Shown: positions 1 through 10,279, numbered from the stretch's first letter. The stretch is DNA of 64,000 nucleotides from Caballeronia sordidicola (GCF_002220365.1 NZ_MTHB01000234.1:62001-126000); one strand, 5' to 3'. The notes: generated by a model from the letters alone, not told the origin. Translations and numbers: made by a program.

Positions 1-1
1 T

Positions 2-1054
2 GACTTCGCCCGCGTGGAAGCCACGAGCGTGGTGATCGCGACGGGGTCGGCATCCATCGTTCCAGATGATTTCAAGCAATTTGGCGACCGTCTCATCACG
101 AGCGACGACGTCTTTGGCCTGAAGACCTTGCCCAAGCGCTGCGCCGTATTCGGCGCCGGCCCTATCGCCCTCGAACTCGGCCAGGCGTTCGCACGACTCG
201 GCGTGGACGTATTCATGTTCAGCCAGAAGAACCAGGTGGGCGCGCTAACAGATATCCCTGTGCGCGACGCCTTGATTGAAGCGCTGCAGCAGGAGTTTTA
301 CCTCGACCCCGATGCGACCATCCTCGAAAAATCGATGCAGGATGGCGAGCCCACGATCCGCTTTAAAGCGCTGGATGGAACCGAGCGCACCGAGCGATTC
401 GACTGGGTGCTCGTGGCGACCGGCAGGAAACCGCAACTGACTTCACTGCAGCTTGAAAAGACCGGCATCGAACTCAACGATAAAGGTGTTCCCCTGTTCA
501 ACGAGCAGTCGATGCAGTGTGGCGACAGCAGCATCTTCATGGCGGGCGATTGCGACGGCACGCGTCCCTTTCTCTCCGATGCCGCCGACGAAGGCAAGCT
601 CGCCGGCGACAATGCCGCGTGTTTCCCCGATGTGCACTCCGTCAAACGCAAGGTGCCGTTTTCCATCGTGTTCTGCGAGCCGCAAGTCGCGAGCGTAGGT
701 GCGTCCTACGACGACCTCGACAAACAGATGACAGTGACCGGAACCGTGTCATTCGAAACGCAAGGGCGCAGTCGCGTGCTGCGCCAAAACCGGGGTTTGC
801 TGCATGTCTATGCTCACGCCAAGACCGGTAAGTTGCTGGGCGCCCAGGGGTGCGGACCGGCCGCGGAACATCTCGGTCATCTGATTGCATGGGCGTTGCA
901 ACTGGACCTGTCGGTCGAGGACATGCTGAAGCTGCCGTTTTATCACCCGGTGATCGAGGAAGGTTTGCGTACGGCGCTCAAAGAAGCGAACAAGAAATGT
1001 TTTGAAGCACGCGCACAGACAGCACCCGAATTGCCCAATGCGGCAGGTTGCTGA
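2..1054 (+). CDS. Dihydrolipoamide dehydrogenase-family flavoprotein, 5' end outside window
   Basis: Only the C-terminal two thirds is present; the frame is open to the first base, so the GTG at 14 is probably not the real start. The visible part has the NAD-binding glycine motif VFGAGPIALELG (about residue 45 of the fragment), the ATGRKP strand, the FAD-contacting motif FMAGDCDG near 175, and the C-terminal dimerisation domain ending in the HPVIEE motif that carries the His-Glu active-site pair of pyridine nucleotide-disulfide oxidoreductases. The redox CxxxxC pair would lie upstream. The family oxidises dihydrolipoamide of 2-oxoacid dehydrogenase complexes, but related members act on other dithiols. 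No lipoyl or E1/E2 gene is visible downstream, so the partner complex is unknown. A clear terminator follows. Confidence 0.8.
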   Translation, partial: DFARVEATSVVIATGSASIVPDDFKQFGDRLITSDDVFGLKTLPKRCAVFGAGPIALELGQAFARLGVDVFMFSQKNQVGALTDIPVRDALIEALQQEFYLDPDATILEKSMQDGEPTIRFKALDGTERTERFDWVLVATGRKPQLTSLQLEKTGIELNDKGVPLFNEQSMQCGDSSIFMAGDCDGTRPFLSDAADEGKLAGDNAACFPDVHSVKRKVPFSIVFCEPQVASVGASYDDLDKQMTVTGTVSFETQGRSRVLRQNRGLLHVYAHAKTGKLLGAQGCGPAAEHLGHLIAWALQLDLSVEDMLKLPFYHPVIEEGLRTALKEANKKCFEARAQTAPELPNAAGC

Positions 1055-1087
1055 CCCGAGCCTGAAAAAACCGAAGATATCCAACGG

Positions 1088-1127
1088 AAAAAGCCCGCTC
1101 TCGCAAAAATGCTGGAACGGGCTTTTT
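1088..1127 (+). terminator. Intrinsic terminator after the flavoprotein gene
   Basis: The arms AAAAAGCCCG (1088-1097) and CGGGCTTTTT (1118-1127) are exact reverse complements and end in a T run. The A/T symmetry means it could also serve the convergent minus-strand gene that ends at 1191. Confidence 0.85.
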
Positions 1128-1190
1128 ATTGCTGCGAGAACCTGAACGGCGCTACGAGTTGTAGCGCGGGTTTATATGGTTGATATCCCG

Positions 1191-1541
1191 TTACATTGCA
1201 TATTGGAGCGCGAGGTCAAATCCCAGCACGACCACCGAGCAGAACACGCCAAGTAGCAAGTTACCCGCACGGTGCGCAACGTCATGGTGTTTCGTCAACA
1301 TGGCCGCAGCCATGAAGGCGATTTCCACGATGATCTGCATCGCAAACACAGCCAGCATCAGCGCGAACTCATAGCCCATCGAACTGAAGTCCGCAAAGTT
1401 GAAGCCGCGCACAGCCACCCACGAACCTACGCGCCATAATTCATACGCCAACAGCACCAGCGGGAACAGGTAGCTGAATACGTAGGTCGGCAGCGTTGCA
1501 TGCCGCAATTCCATCTGAAAGTGATGACGAGTTGTTGACAT
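1191..1541 (-). CDS. Small integral membrane protein of unknown function
   Basis: The start at 1541 (MSTTRHHFQMELRH) is preferred because AAGGAGAG lies just upstream; an open frame extends 32 codons further but has no such site. The 116-residue product has an N-terminal basic segment, then three or four hydrophobic stretches (around residues 20-35, 53-75 and 90-112), with polar links containing TKHHDVAHRAG. It is likely an inner-membrane protein. I do not recognise the family and no neighbour indicates a role: upstream is the mmsB end and downstream is a convergent flavoprotein gene. The region 1640-1830 upstream is AT-rich and probably contains its promoter. Confidence 0.6.
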   Translation of the reverse strand: MSTTRHHFQMELRHATLPTYVFSYLFPLVLLAYELWRVGSWVAVRGFNFADFSSMGYEFALMLAVFAMQIIVEIAFMAAAMLTKHHDVAHRAGNLLLGVFCSVVVLGFDLALQYAM

Positions 1542-1832
1542 CTGGCTCTCCTTGATCCTGGCTATTTGCCGCCAGCATTTCGCTGGCCTTAACTTACTTA
1601 ACAAGCAACTCAAAGCGGCTTCGCTGACTTCATTCACTCAGTTCGTAATTTACTTACTAATTAAAATGAAGACATGAACGTCGTGCTTTGAGAATAGGCC
1701 AAAATCAGAAGAAGCGAATCATCGTATTCCCCATGTCCTTGATTAGCATGGCAGAGCGAATAGCCATGCTGCAACGCAGCTTAAAAGGTCACATAAAATG
1801 CGCTGCAGCAATTCGCGACCGGCAGGTTTTAA

Positions 1833-2723
1833 TCAGGCATCCTCCCCACCGTACAGCTTGATAATGGCGGAGAAGTCCAACCCGCCCAAGCCCTGCATGC
1901 TCATGGTCTGGTAAAGCTGTTGTGCGAGCGCGCCAAGCAAGAGGGGTTGTTTGACTTGACGCGCTGCATCAACGGCCAGCCCGAGATCCTTCAACATGAG
2001 ATCTGCGCCAAACCCCCCGGTATACCCGCGTGACGAAGGAGCGTTCGGTAAAACGCCAGGGTAGGGATTACACGTATCGGCACTCCAGCAACGTCCTGTC
2101 GATGTGTTGATGATTGCGGCAAGCTTATTGGGTTCGATCCCGAGCGACGCGCCAAGTTTCATCGCTTCCGCCACGCCGATCATCGAAATGCCTAGCAGCA
2201 GGTTGTTGCAGATTTTCGCGACCTGACCCGTCCCCGTTTCGCCGCACTGAACCATGTTCTTGCCCATGCCGGCGAGCACCGGTTTGAGCGTGTCGAACAG
2301 GGCTGCATCGGCTCCGACCATGAACGTCAGCGTGCCCGCCTGCGCGCCGCCGGTGCCACCTGACACGGGGGCATCGGCGAACGGATTGCCCTGCTTCAAC
2401 GCGGCTTCGCCGATCAGGCGTGCGGTCGCCGGATCGATCGTACTGCTGTCGATCAGCGGTACGCCCGGACGAACGCCGGCGAGTACGCCATCTGAATTCA
2501 GATACACCGCCTTCACGTGCGCGGCGGCCGGCAGCATGGTGATCACCACCTCGCTTGTCTGCGCCGCCTCACGAGGCGACGCGGCAGTCCGCGCGCCTGC
2601 GTCGACAGCCGCCTGCAACGCCGTCGTCGACAAGTCGAACACCGTCAGCGAATGCCCTGCTTTGAGCAAGTTGGCGGCCATGGGTCCGCCCATGTTGCCT
2701 AGTCCGATAAAGCCGATTTCCAT
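1833..2723 (-). CDS. mmsB: 3-hydroxyisobutyrate dehydrogenase
   Basis: Oxidises 3-hydroxyisobutyrate to methylmalonate semialdehyde with NAD in valine breakdown. The 296-residue protein starts with the dinucleotide-binding motif GFIGLGNMGGPMA (residues 4-16), has the substrate-binding DSS at 102-104, the DAPVSGGTGGA signature at 117-127 and the catalytic Lys of GQVAKICNN at 170. This is the full family length. It lies 51 bp after mmsA on the same strand, the usual mmsAB operon order, so product and next enzyme are encoded together. Related beta-hydroxyacid dehydrogenases (tartronate semialdehyde reductase) share these motifs; the mmsA neighbour decides the call. Confidence 0.93.
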   Translation of the reverse strand: MEIGFIGLGNMGGPMAANLLKAGHSLTVFDLSTTALQAAVDAGARTAASPREAAQTSEVVITMLPAAAHVKAVYLNSDGVLAGVRPGVPLIDSSTIDPATARLIGEAALKQGNPFADAPVSGGTGGAQAGTLTFMVGADAALFDTLKPVLAGMGKNMVQCGETGTGQVAKICNNLLLGISMIGVAEAMKLGASLGIEPNKLAAIINTSTGRCWSADTCNPYPGVLPNAPSSRGYTGGFGADLMLKDLGLAVDAARQVKQPLLLGALAQQLYQTMSMQGLGGLDFSAIIKLYGGEDA

Positions 2724-2774
2724 TGCATATCCCCTTTGTATTTCGTTCGGCGAGCTGGCTGCGTGACAGCCGGC

Positions 2775-4319
<1,545 letters not shown>

Positions 4320-4532
4320 GAGAGAGGCTCCTTGAAACGGGAACGTTCCTGGCGGGAACGGGATGCGGAGACACAGACAGGCGGACGCACGCAGGAACGC
4401 CGCGCGGGTCGCCAAGGGGAAATCGTCTCCGGATTATTTGAATGTTGTCGCCTCAGCCATTACGCGAAGGTACAGAACGCGTGCAGGGCGAGTCCACAAG
4501 GTTCAGTATAGTTATGCAAATCTCTTCGAAGT

Positions 4533-4550
4533 ATGGATACAAATACCCAT
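4533..4550. promoter_or_regulatory. Possible LysR-type site in the mmsA / LysR intergenic region
   Basis: The 236-bp space between the divergent mmsA and LysR starts contains a short dyad, ATGG at 4533 and CCAT at 4547, in AT-richer sequence just before the chosen LysR start. LysR-type proteins usually bind dyads between divergent genes. The match is short and is only a candidate. Confidence 0.25.
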
Positions 4551-4555
4551 CCAAT

Positions 4556-5518
4556 ATGCAAAAAAGCACGACCCCGGGCGACAGCCACCTGAATTGGGAC
4601 GATCTCCGGTACTTCCTGGAAGTCGCGCGAACCCAGCGTGCAAGCGGCGCGGCGAAGCGTCTGGGGGTCGATTACACGACCGTCGCACGCCGCGTGCGGG
4701 CGCTGGAGGACGCGCTCGGCACCCTCCTCTTCGACAAATCCCGCAGCGGCGGCTTCATCCTGACCGCCGAAGGGCAGCGCCTGCTGGCGTACGTCGACGC
4801 GATGGAAACCACGGTCCAGTCGGCGACCGAGCACATTGCCAACACCGGACACGCACTTTCTGGGCATGTTCGGGTCGGCTCGACCGAAGGTTTCGGCTGC
4901 TTCTTCCTTGCGCCGCAGCTCGCCCGCTTTCAGGACGCGCACAGGCAGATTTCCATCGACTTGTTGCCGGTGCCGCACTTCGTCAGCTTGTCCAAGCGCG
5001 AGGCCGATATCGCCGTCACGCTCGAGCGCCCGGAACACGGCCAGACCGTCTACACCAAACTCTGCGATTACCGCTTGCGCCTCTATGCCACGCGCGACTA
5101 CCTCGATCAACACGAACGGTTAAGCCGAGTGGAAGACCTCGCGACGCATCGCTTCGCGAGTTATATCGACGACCTCGCCTTCAGCTACGAACTGCTCTAT
5201 CTCGAACGCGCGGTTCCGGGTGCCGTGTCGCGCTGGCGCAGCACCAGCGTGATCGCTCAATATCACGCCGCGCTACAGGGCCGCTCGCTCGCGATCCTGC
5301 CGTGTTTCATGGCCGCGCAGGACTCACGCCTCGTGCCCGTTCTCGCCGATGACATTGTCGTCACGCGTGCGTTTTATCTGTCCTGCCGTGAAGATTTACG
5401 CAAATTGAAACGCATCACGGCGGTGTGGGACTTCCTGCGAACAGTGGCTGAAATCAATCGTCCGCTGCTGATGGGTGAGGCGCGCGAGATGCTATGGAGC
5501 GAAACGGCGAGGCCATGA
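4556..5518 (+). CDS. LysR-family transcriptional regulator, probable mmsAB regulator
   Basis: The N-terminal winged helix-turn-helix (DLRYFLEVARTQRASGAAKRLGVDYTTVARRVRALE, given here only in part by residues about 17-50) is followed by an effector-binding domain of the periplasmic-binding-protein type. The chosen start gives 320 residues, a normal LysR length. An alternative ATG at 4514 and an open frame to 4442 exist, none with a strong ribosome site, so the start is uncertain. It is divergent from mmsA, the classical layout for a LysR gene and its target, so control of valine catabolism by an intermediate is inferred. Specific ligand unknown. Confidence 0.85.
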   Translation: MQKSTTPGDSHLNWDDLRYFLEVARTQRASGAAKRLGVDYTTVARRVRALEDALGTLLFDKSRSGGFILTAEGQRLLAYVDAMETTVQSATEHIANTGHALSGHVRVGSTEGFGCFFLAPQLARFQDAHRQISIDLLPVPHFVSLSKREADIAVTLERPEHGQTVYTKLCDYRLRLYATRDYLDQHERLSRVEDLATHRFASYIDDLAFSYELLYLERAVPGAVSRWRSTSVIAQYHAALQGRSLAILPCFMAAQDSRLVPVLADDIVVTRAFYLSCREDLRKLKRITAVWDFLRTVAEINRPLLMGEAREMLWSETARP

Positions 5519-5600
5519 ATTTCGCGTTTGTTCAGCTCCCCTTATATATGAGATACGGATTCGCGTAACGGGTGCATAATCGTCCGCCCATAAGGCTTTC

Positions 5601-5625
5601 CGCCGTAGCCCTGCTGCGGCGTTTT
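5601..5625 (+). terminator. Likely intrinsic terminator after the LysR gene
   Basis: An 8-bp stem (5601-5608 with 5614-5621, one G-T wobble) and a 5-base loop are followed by TTTT. It lies 83 bp after the LysR stop and 120 bp before the next gene. Confidence 0.55.
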
Positions 5626-5747
5626 CACATGGACGTGACCTTTATCCATCTCATTATTAACACTCGCAGACAGACCGGCAATCCTCCGCCCGCGCGTCGT
5701 TTTGTGGCCGAGCTTTTGCCTGCGCGATTGGCGCGCCCGGTGCCCTG

Positions 5748-6734
5748 ATGGCGTTCGTCATCTGGTCCCGCCGGAACGTGTCGCACCAACGCGTGCGTTT
5801 CGTCGAAGCACGCACTGTCCGCGCCATGGTGATCGTCGCCGTCATTGCGATGATCCTGGCCGCACTCGCGCTCGGAATTGCCATTGGTGCAGCAATGGGC
5901 AACACCCACGCAGCCGAAGAGAAAACGCAAACGGAGCGGCGCTCCTATGAAATCGATGAACTCGGCAAGATCAGCGCGACACTCACGCATATCGAACCGC
6001 GCGTCATCGAACTCGTGTCACAAGTGAACGAACTTCAGGACTTCGAAGCACAATTGAAAGCGGCGCGACGCGCAGCCGACCACCCGGATATCCACGTGGT
6101 CCCACCGCTTCCTGATAACGATGATGAAACGCCGCTCGACAGCAGCGCGTCGGGCGGTCCCTCCCTGCCGCCCCGGCTCTGCGATGCCCCGCGCGCCGCG
6201 CTTGCCGGTACCGCGCCGCAGCGCCTGAAGCACACGCAAAGCGCGCTGGATTGCCTCGATGCAACCATTGGCGCCCTCGATGACGCCGTGCTCGCGCACT
6301 ACGCGTCATACATGGCGTTTCCGGGCCGCCAGCCCGCGCCCGGCGCGCGTTCCGGCTCGCCGTTCGGCAACCGCATCGACCCGTTCACGGGACACCTGAA
6401 CTTTCATCCGGGCGTCGACCTGGTCGCCCCCACCGGCACGGCCATCTTCGCGAGCGCCGGGGGCCGCGTGGTGCAAGCGGGACCGCACGGCGGATACGGC
6501 AATGCCGTCGATATCCAGCACAGCAGTGGCGTGATCACCCGCTACGGGCATACATCGAAGATATTCGTGAAGGTGGGCGATCTTGTCATGCCCGGCCAGA
6601 AGATTGCCGAAATCGGCTCGACGGGCCGCTCGACCGGACCGCATTTGCACTTCGAGGTAATCATCGACGGGACGCAGGTCAATCCCACACCTTATCTCGC
6701 GCTCTTCAAGCTGAAATCCAATGCCGCAAGCTGA
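5748..6734 (+). CDS. Membrane-anchored M23-family metallopeptidase
   Basis: Likely a peptidoglycan endopeptidase acting in the periplasm. The 328-residue protein has one N-terminal membrane segment (about 28-50), a helical, probably coiled-coil stretch (about 60-105), a Pro/Asp-rich linker, and a C-terminal peptidase domain. The zinc-binding set is visible: HPGVD (His 220, Asp 224) and PHLHFE (His 299 and 301). The domain therefore looks catalytically complete. The next gene overlaps it by 14 bp and bactofilin follows. In other bacteria, M23 enzymes encoded beside bactofilins sculpt the cell wall under bactofilin control (CcmA with Csd1-type proteins in Helicobacter); the same link is inferred here. 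Confidence 0.88.
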   Translation: MAFVIWSRRNVSHQRVRFVEARTVRAMVIVAVIAMILAALALGIAIGAAMGNTHAAEEKTQTERRSYEIDELGKISATLTHIEPRVIELVSQVNELQDFEAQLKAARRAADHPDIHVVPPLPDNDDETPLDSSASGGPSLPPRLCDAPRAALAGTAPQRLKHTQSALDCLDATIGALDDAVLAHYASYMAFPGRQPAPGARSGSPFGNRIDPFTGHLNFHPGVDLVAPTGTAIFASAGGRVVQAGPHGGYGNAVDIQHSSGVITRYGHTSKIFVKVGDLVMPGQKIAEIGSTGRSTGPHLHFEVIIDGTQVNPTPYLALFKLKSNAAS

Positions 6735-7098
6735 TCGAAACAGGCCGACGCACAAGCTCACGCGCCGCACCTATTCCCTGACGTCGCGACGCGGCCCGAC
6801 CTGGCCCATGTTGATGCTCGGCACGATTGCCGCGGCCTGCGCCGCGGCGGCGCTGGCCGCGGCCGGCTTCGCGCTCGTCACGTCGCGCGACAACAGCAGG
6901 AAGACCGACGCGCTATGCGCGCCGCCCATGTCCGAACGCGAGATCCGCGAGCAACTGTCGAAGGCGCGCATTGCGCTAGACCACGAGGTGGCGACACGGC
7001 TCGTCATGGAGCAACAAGCGTCCGAAAGCCTGGCGCAGATCCACCAGATGCGAACTGACCTGACCTTCCTCAAGCGTCAGCGGGACAAATCCAACTGA
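6721..7098 (+). CDS. Small membrane protein with coiled coil, between M23 peptidase and bactofilin
   Basis: The 125-residue protein has a basic cytoplasmic N-terminus (about 1-28), one transmembrane helix (about 30-53) and a predicted helical, charged tail rich in Glu, Arg and Gln (about 70-125) that looks like a coiled coil. I do not recognise a family. Its start overlaps the peptidase stop by 14 bp, so translation is probably coupled. A role as adaptor between the peptidase and bactofilin is an inference from position only. Confidence 0.7.
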   Translation: MPQADRNRPTHKLTRRTYSLTSRRGPTWPMLMLGTIAAACAAAALAAAGFALVTSRDNSRKTDALCAPPMSEREIREQLSKARIALDHEVATRLVMEQQASESLAQIHQMRTDLTFLKRQRDKSN

Positions 7099-7186
7099 CC
7101 AATCCCGAAACCGCCCTCCACGCCGGCACATCGGTACGTCCAATACCGGCAACCATTTTGCAATCCAGACCACAAGGGGTTTTCCC

Positions 7187-7624
7187 ATGTTCAAGAAAAA
7201 ATCTCCCGGCGTCAGTCAAGCCAAGCTGGCTACGCTGATCGCACACGATGTCCAGATAGCCGGCAACCTCGAATTCAGCGACGGCCTGCGCATGGATGGA
7301 CATGTGAAGGGCAACGTGACCGGTCGCGCAGGCGAGCAAACGCTGCTGGTGGTCAGCGACCAGGGTTCGATCACGGGCAACGTCACTGCCTACGACATCG
7401 TGATCAACGGAACGATCACGGGCGACGTCACAGTGGAACATTTTGTCGAACTGCAATCGAATGCGCATGTGAACGGCAACATCTACTATCAGCAACTGCG
7501 CATGGACGTGGGCGCTTCCGTGGAAGGCAAGCTCACGAAACGCGACAACACCCTGGCGCCACAGGTGGAACCGCGCCGGCTTGGTTCAGAAGTGACCTCG
7601 GACTATTCGCATAGCGAGACATGA
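7187..7624 (+). CDS. Bactofilin (polymer-forming cytoskeletal protein)
   Basis: Bactofilins form nucleotide-free filaments of right-handed beta-helices under the membrane and organise local wall synthesis. This 145-residue protein has a short basic N-terminal tail, then the repetitive beta-helix core (about residues 20-115) with the characteristic repeated Gly/Asn/Val pattern, for example SDGLRMDGHVKGNV and SDQGSITGNV, and a disordered tail. AAGGGG lies upstream of the ATG. It follows an M23 peptidase gene, the most frequent bactofilin neighbour. The TGA stop overlaps an open frame leading into corA by four bases. Confidence 0.92.
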   Translation: MFKKKSPGVSQAKLATLIAHDVQIAGNLEFSDGLRMDGHVKGNVTGRAGEQTLLVVSDQGSITGNVTAYDIVINGTITGDVTVEHFVELQSNAHVNGNIYYQQLRMDVGASVEGKLTKRDNTLAPQVEPRRLGSEVTSDYSHSET

Positions 7625-7809
7625 CCCGCGCGGCGGCTGCGTTGCAAGACGACGGGATACGGCGCTCGCGCAGTAAGCGCCTGACAAATCCGCTAAGATT
7701 CACGGCAAGTCCGGCCATGCCCCCGTCACGCGCTGCCTGTCCTTGCGAAAGACGCTCGCGAAAGGCGGCATGCGCCGGTTTCATCACCGTGCGAGAGGGG
7801 CAGGAATCC

Positions 7810-8787
7810 ATGCTGGTCAATTGTGCGGCTTATCAGAAAGGCCGCAAGCTAGCCGACGTCGCTATCGACGACATTTCCGCGTATCGGGACGTCCCCGACT
7901 GCTTCGTGTGGGTCGCGCTGAAAGACCCGGGACCGGGCGAACTCCCGCATATGGCGCATCAGTTCGGGCTGCACGAACTCGCGGTGGAAGACGCCCAGAA
8001 GGGGCACCAGCGTCCGAAGATCGACGAATACGCGGACTCGCTGTTTTGCGTGCTCCACACGGTGGAACTCGATTCCGACAACGAGTTGGTGGTCGGCGAG
8101 ATCAACGTGTTCGTGGGCAGCAACTATGTGCTCTCCGTTCGCAACCGGACGAGCCAGGGGTTCCAGGATGTGCGCCAGCGCTGCGAGCGCGAGCCGCATT
8201 TGCTGGAGCATGGCCCGGCGTTCGTGATGTACGCACTGATCGACAACGTGGTGGACCGCTATTTCCCCATTCTGGAGACGCTCGGCGCGGAGCTCGACGA
8301 ACTCGAGGAACGCATTTTCACGCGCAACGGGTCGGCGGCGTCGAGAGTCATCATTGAAGACCTGTACTCCCTGAAGCGCCGCCTCGTGCTGCTTCAGCAT
8401 CACACCGCGCCGTTGCTGGAAGCGGTCAGCAAACTCTACGGCGGCCGCGCACCGGGAATTTGTACCGGCATGCAGGACTATTTCCGCGATGTTTACGATC
8501 ACCTGTTGCGCATCGTGAAAACAATCGAAGGGCGTCGCGAAATGATCGTGACTGCGATCCAGGTCAACCTGGGCCTGATTTCGCTGGCTGAAAGCGAAGT
8601 GACCAAGCGCCTGGGCTCGTTTGCGGCGCTGTTCGCCGTGCCCACCATGATCGCGGGGATCTACGGAATGAACTTCCATCGCATCCCGGAGCTCGACTGG
8701 GCTTATGGCTATCCGGCGGTCATTTGCGTGATGCTCGTGGTGGACATTGGCCTTTACTGGCGGTTCCGCAGGGCAGGATGGCTATGA
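7810..8787 (+). CDS. corA: CorA-family divalent metal channel
   Basis: Transports magnesium (or cobalt, nickel or zinc) across the inner membrane as a homopentamer. The frame is open from 7621, but the start at 7810 (MLVNCAAYQKG) has GGGGCAGGAA upstream and gives 325 residues, the family size. The N-terminal soluble domain and long stalk helix precede two C-terminal membrane helices; the signature GMN follows the first (IYGMNFHR, about residues 291-298), with the short acidic periplasmic loop PELDW. The C-terminus is basic, as in the family. It lies 185 bp after bactofilin and could be part of that operon. Metal preference cannot be read from sequence. Confidence 0.9.
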   Translation: MLVNCAAYQKGRKLADVAIDDISAYRDVPDCFVWVALKDPGPGELPHMAHQFGLHELAVEDAQKGHQRPKIDEYADSLFCVLHTVELDSDNELVVGEINVFVGSNYVLSVRNRTSQGFQDVRQRCEREPHLLEHGPAFVMYALIDNVVDRYFPILETLGAELDELEERIFTRNGSAASRVIIEDLYSLKRRLVLLQHHTAPLLEAVSKLYGGRAPGICTGMQDYFRDVYDHLLRIVKTIEGRREMIVTAIQVNLGLISLAESEVTKRLGSFAALFAVPTMIAGIYGMNFHRIPELDWAYGYPAVICVMLVVDIGLYWRFRRAGWL

Positions 8788-9419
8788 TGGTTATAATGGA
8801 TGCTTCGATGCCGCTGGAAGGCGGTTGGGTGGCAAAAGACGACTCGACGGAAACTGCGCGGAAACAGCAGCTCCCGCCGGTCGACTTGTAAGTATTGCAG
8901 CATCGAGAGGCGGGGCCTCCGGCGACAGCGGAACTTTTTTCTGATTTGCTGTCTAATATTGCATAGTGCGCTTCTGGCGCAGCGTGTTTGCCACGGCAAC
9001 AGCGATCCACCCAACATTTCAGCGCAACGCCTTGGCTGAATGTCATCGCCCCGGCAGTGTGGGCTCCGCAACTGGACGCGGCCCTGCATTCGTCTTCAAA
9101 GTTTAAACAGCAGCGACGTCGACGGTTGCTTGTTTCCACGCGTTGTACCGCGCATGGTTGCATGGGTAATGCGTGGGCAGCGCAAATTGGGCGGCACACG
9201 TGTTACCGCGACGTTCTTCAACACCTACAGCCCAGCGAGCGGCTGCGCCATGTGTGCGCCGCGCGTCATTTTTTGCTCGATCTTTTGCTCGCTTTTTGCT
9301 TGTTAACGCCTTTCGACCGAACGTGCCAAGGGGCGCTGATCGATCGCCGTGGTGGTTTTCAAGGCATCGGCCGCATCATTTCGATGCCCGGGCGGGCGCA
9401 ATATAGGAATTCAGGAAAC
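8788..9419. other. 632-bp intergenic region after corA
   Basis: I see no convincing long gene. A 35-codon frame (8784-8891) starts with an ATGA overlap on the corA stop. Around 8930-8965 the sequence turns AT-rich (T-run, then TAATAT at 8954), which could hold a promoter. T-rich direct repeats of the type TTTTGCTCG occur near 9270-9300. A frame open from 8988 reads through into the next gene, but its upstream part does not look coding. Confidence 0.4.
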
Positions 9420-9722
9420 ATGAAAGAACTGGTCAAGCCGCTTAAGACGTACAAAGGTTATGAAATTCATCCGCTGATTTACCCCCGTGGCGCCCGCGAC
9501 GGTGGTGCTGCAGTCCGTGCAGCGGATACCGGCTACGAAGCGTCGGTACGCATCCGCCGCGCGCCGCCGGCAGGCGAGGAAGCCACGGGCGAAAGCCGCG
9601 TGTTCCGCATTGAGCAGACCGGATCGTTTGAAAACGGCGGCCAGGCTCGCCGGGCGTGCTTGTTGCATGCGGAAAAGCTGATCGACGGTCAAATCGATGG
9701 CCAGACTGTTGCGGATCTGTAA
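9420..9722 (+). CDS. Conserved small soluble protein of unknown function
   Basis: The start at 9420 (MKELVKPLKTYKGYEIHPL) has CAGGAAAC upstream; the frame continues far upstream but only as non-coding-like sequence. The product is 100 residues, with a beta-rich look: an N-terminal YKGYEIHPLIYP segment, a central Tyr-Glu-Ala-Ser-Val-Arg strand, then RVFRIEQTGSF and a C-terminal helix containing ARRACLLHAEKLIDG. It resembles small hypothetical proteins common in Burkholderia, with no known function that I can name. No membrane segment or signal peptide. The IF-1 gene follows 90 bp downstream, perhaps from its own promoter. Confidence 0.7.
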   Translation: MKELVKPLKTYKGYEIHPLIYPRGARDGGAAVRAADTGYEASVRIRRAPPAGEEATGESRVFRIEQTGSFENGGQARRACLLHAEKLIDGQIDGQTVADL

Positions 9723-9812
9723 CTAGAGTCGACTGTCAGGCGTTAAAAGGCATCGCGGGGTCGGGCCGGTCTCGCATACAATCGCATCGAATACATGATT
9801 TAAGGAGCTTAT

Positions 9813-10079
9813 ATGGCGAAAGAAGAGTTACTCGAGCTGGACGGCATTGTTGACGAAGTGCTTCCCGACAGCCGCTACCGCGTGACGCTGGACAACGGCG
9901 TGGTCGTGGGCGCGTACGCATCGGGCCGCATGCGCAAAAACCACATCCGGATTCTCGCGGGCGACCGCGTGACGCTGGAATTGTCGGTGTATGACCTGAC
10001 GAAAGGCCGGATCAACTTCCGGCACAAGGACGAACGCGCAACGGGCGGCGGTCAACGTCCGCAAATGCGTCGCCGCTAA
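9813..10079 (+). CDS. infA: Translation initiation factor IF-1, extended paralogue
   Basis: IF-1 is an OB-fold protein that binds the ribosomal A site during initiation. The core (about residues 1-72) carries the standard features MAKEELLELDG, NG.VVGAYASGRMRKNHIRIL and GDRVTLELSVYDLTKGRI. AAGGAGCTTAT precedes the ATG. At 88 residues it is longer than the usual 72: the C-terminus adds a Gly/Arg-rich basic tail (GGGQRPQMRRR). It stands alone rather than in a ribosomal protein operon, so it is probably the second infA copy known from Burkholderia-type genomes. Whether it serves a special condition is unknown. Confidence 0.93.
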   Translation: MAKEELLELDGIVDEVLPDSRYRVTLDNGVVVGAYASGRMRKNHIRILAGDRVTLELSVYDLTKGRINFRHKDERATGGGQRPQMRRR

Positions 10080-10158
10080 GCAGAATGCTGTCGTGACGCG
10101 CTGTTAAAGCGAGTCCCGCACGCTACTGTTCGCGCCGGGGTCGAGAGCAACGCTTCGT

Positions 10159-10202
10159 CGGCGCCACCGCTGGATGCTGCCATTCAGCATCGCATGGCGC
10201 CG
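10159..10202. terminator. Two-tier perfect hairpin between convergent genes
   Basis: The outer arms CGGCGCCA (10159-10166) and TGGCGCCG (10195-10202) enclose inner arms GATGCTG (10173-10179) and CAGCATC (10185-10191) with a 5-base loop. It lies between the convergent infA and HAD genes. No T run follows on either strand, so an intrinsic terminator role is uncertain. Confidence 0.45.
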
Positions 10203-10279
10203 ATGTCGCTCTCTCACGCGTCGTGAATCACGCGTTGTAAATCACGCATATTTAGTTCACGCGTGTCCAGCCACCCACC

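Noticed and set aside
2254..2766. 170-codon plus-strand frame opposite mmsB
   Set aside because: Antisense to mmsB; low-complexity Ala/Pro/Ser composition.
8988..9419. Long upstream extension of the small gene at 9420
   Set aside because: Sequence before 9420 has no protein-like pattern, and the ribosome site is directly before 9420.
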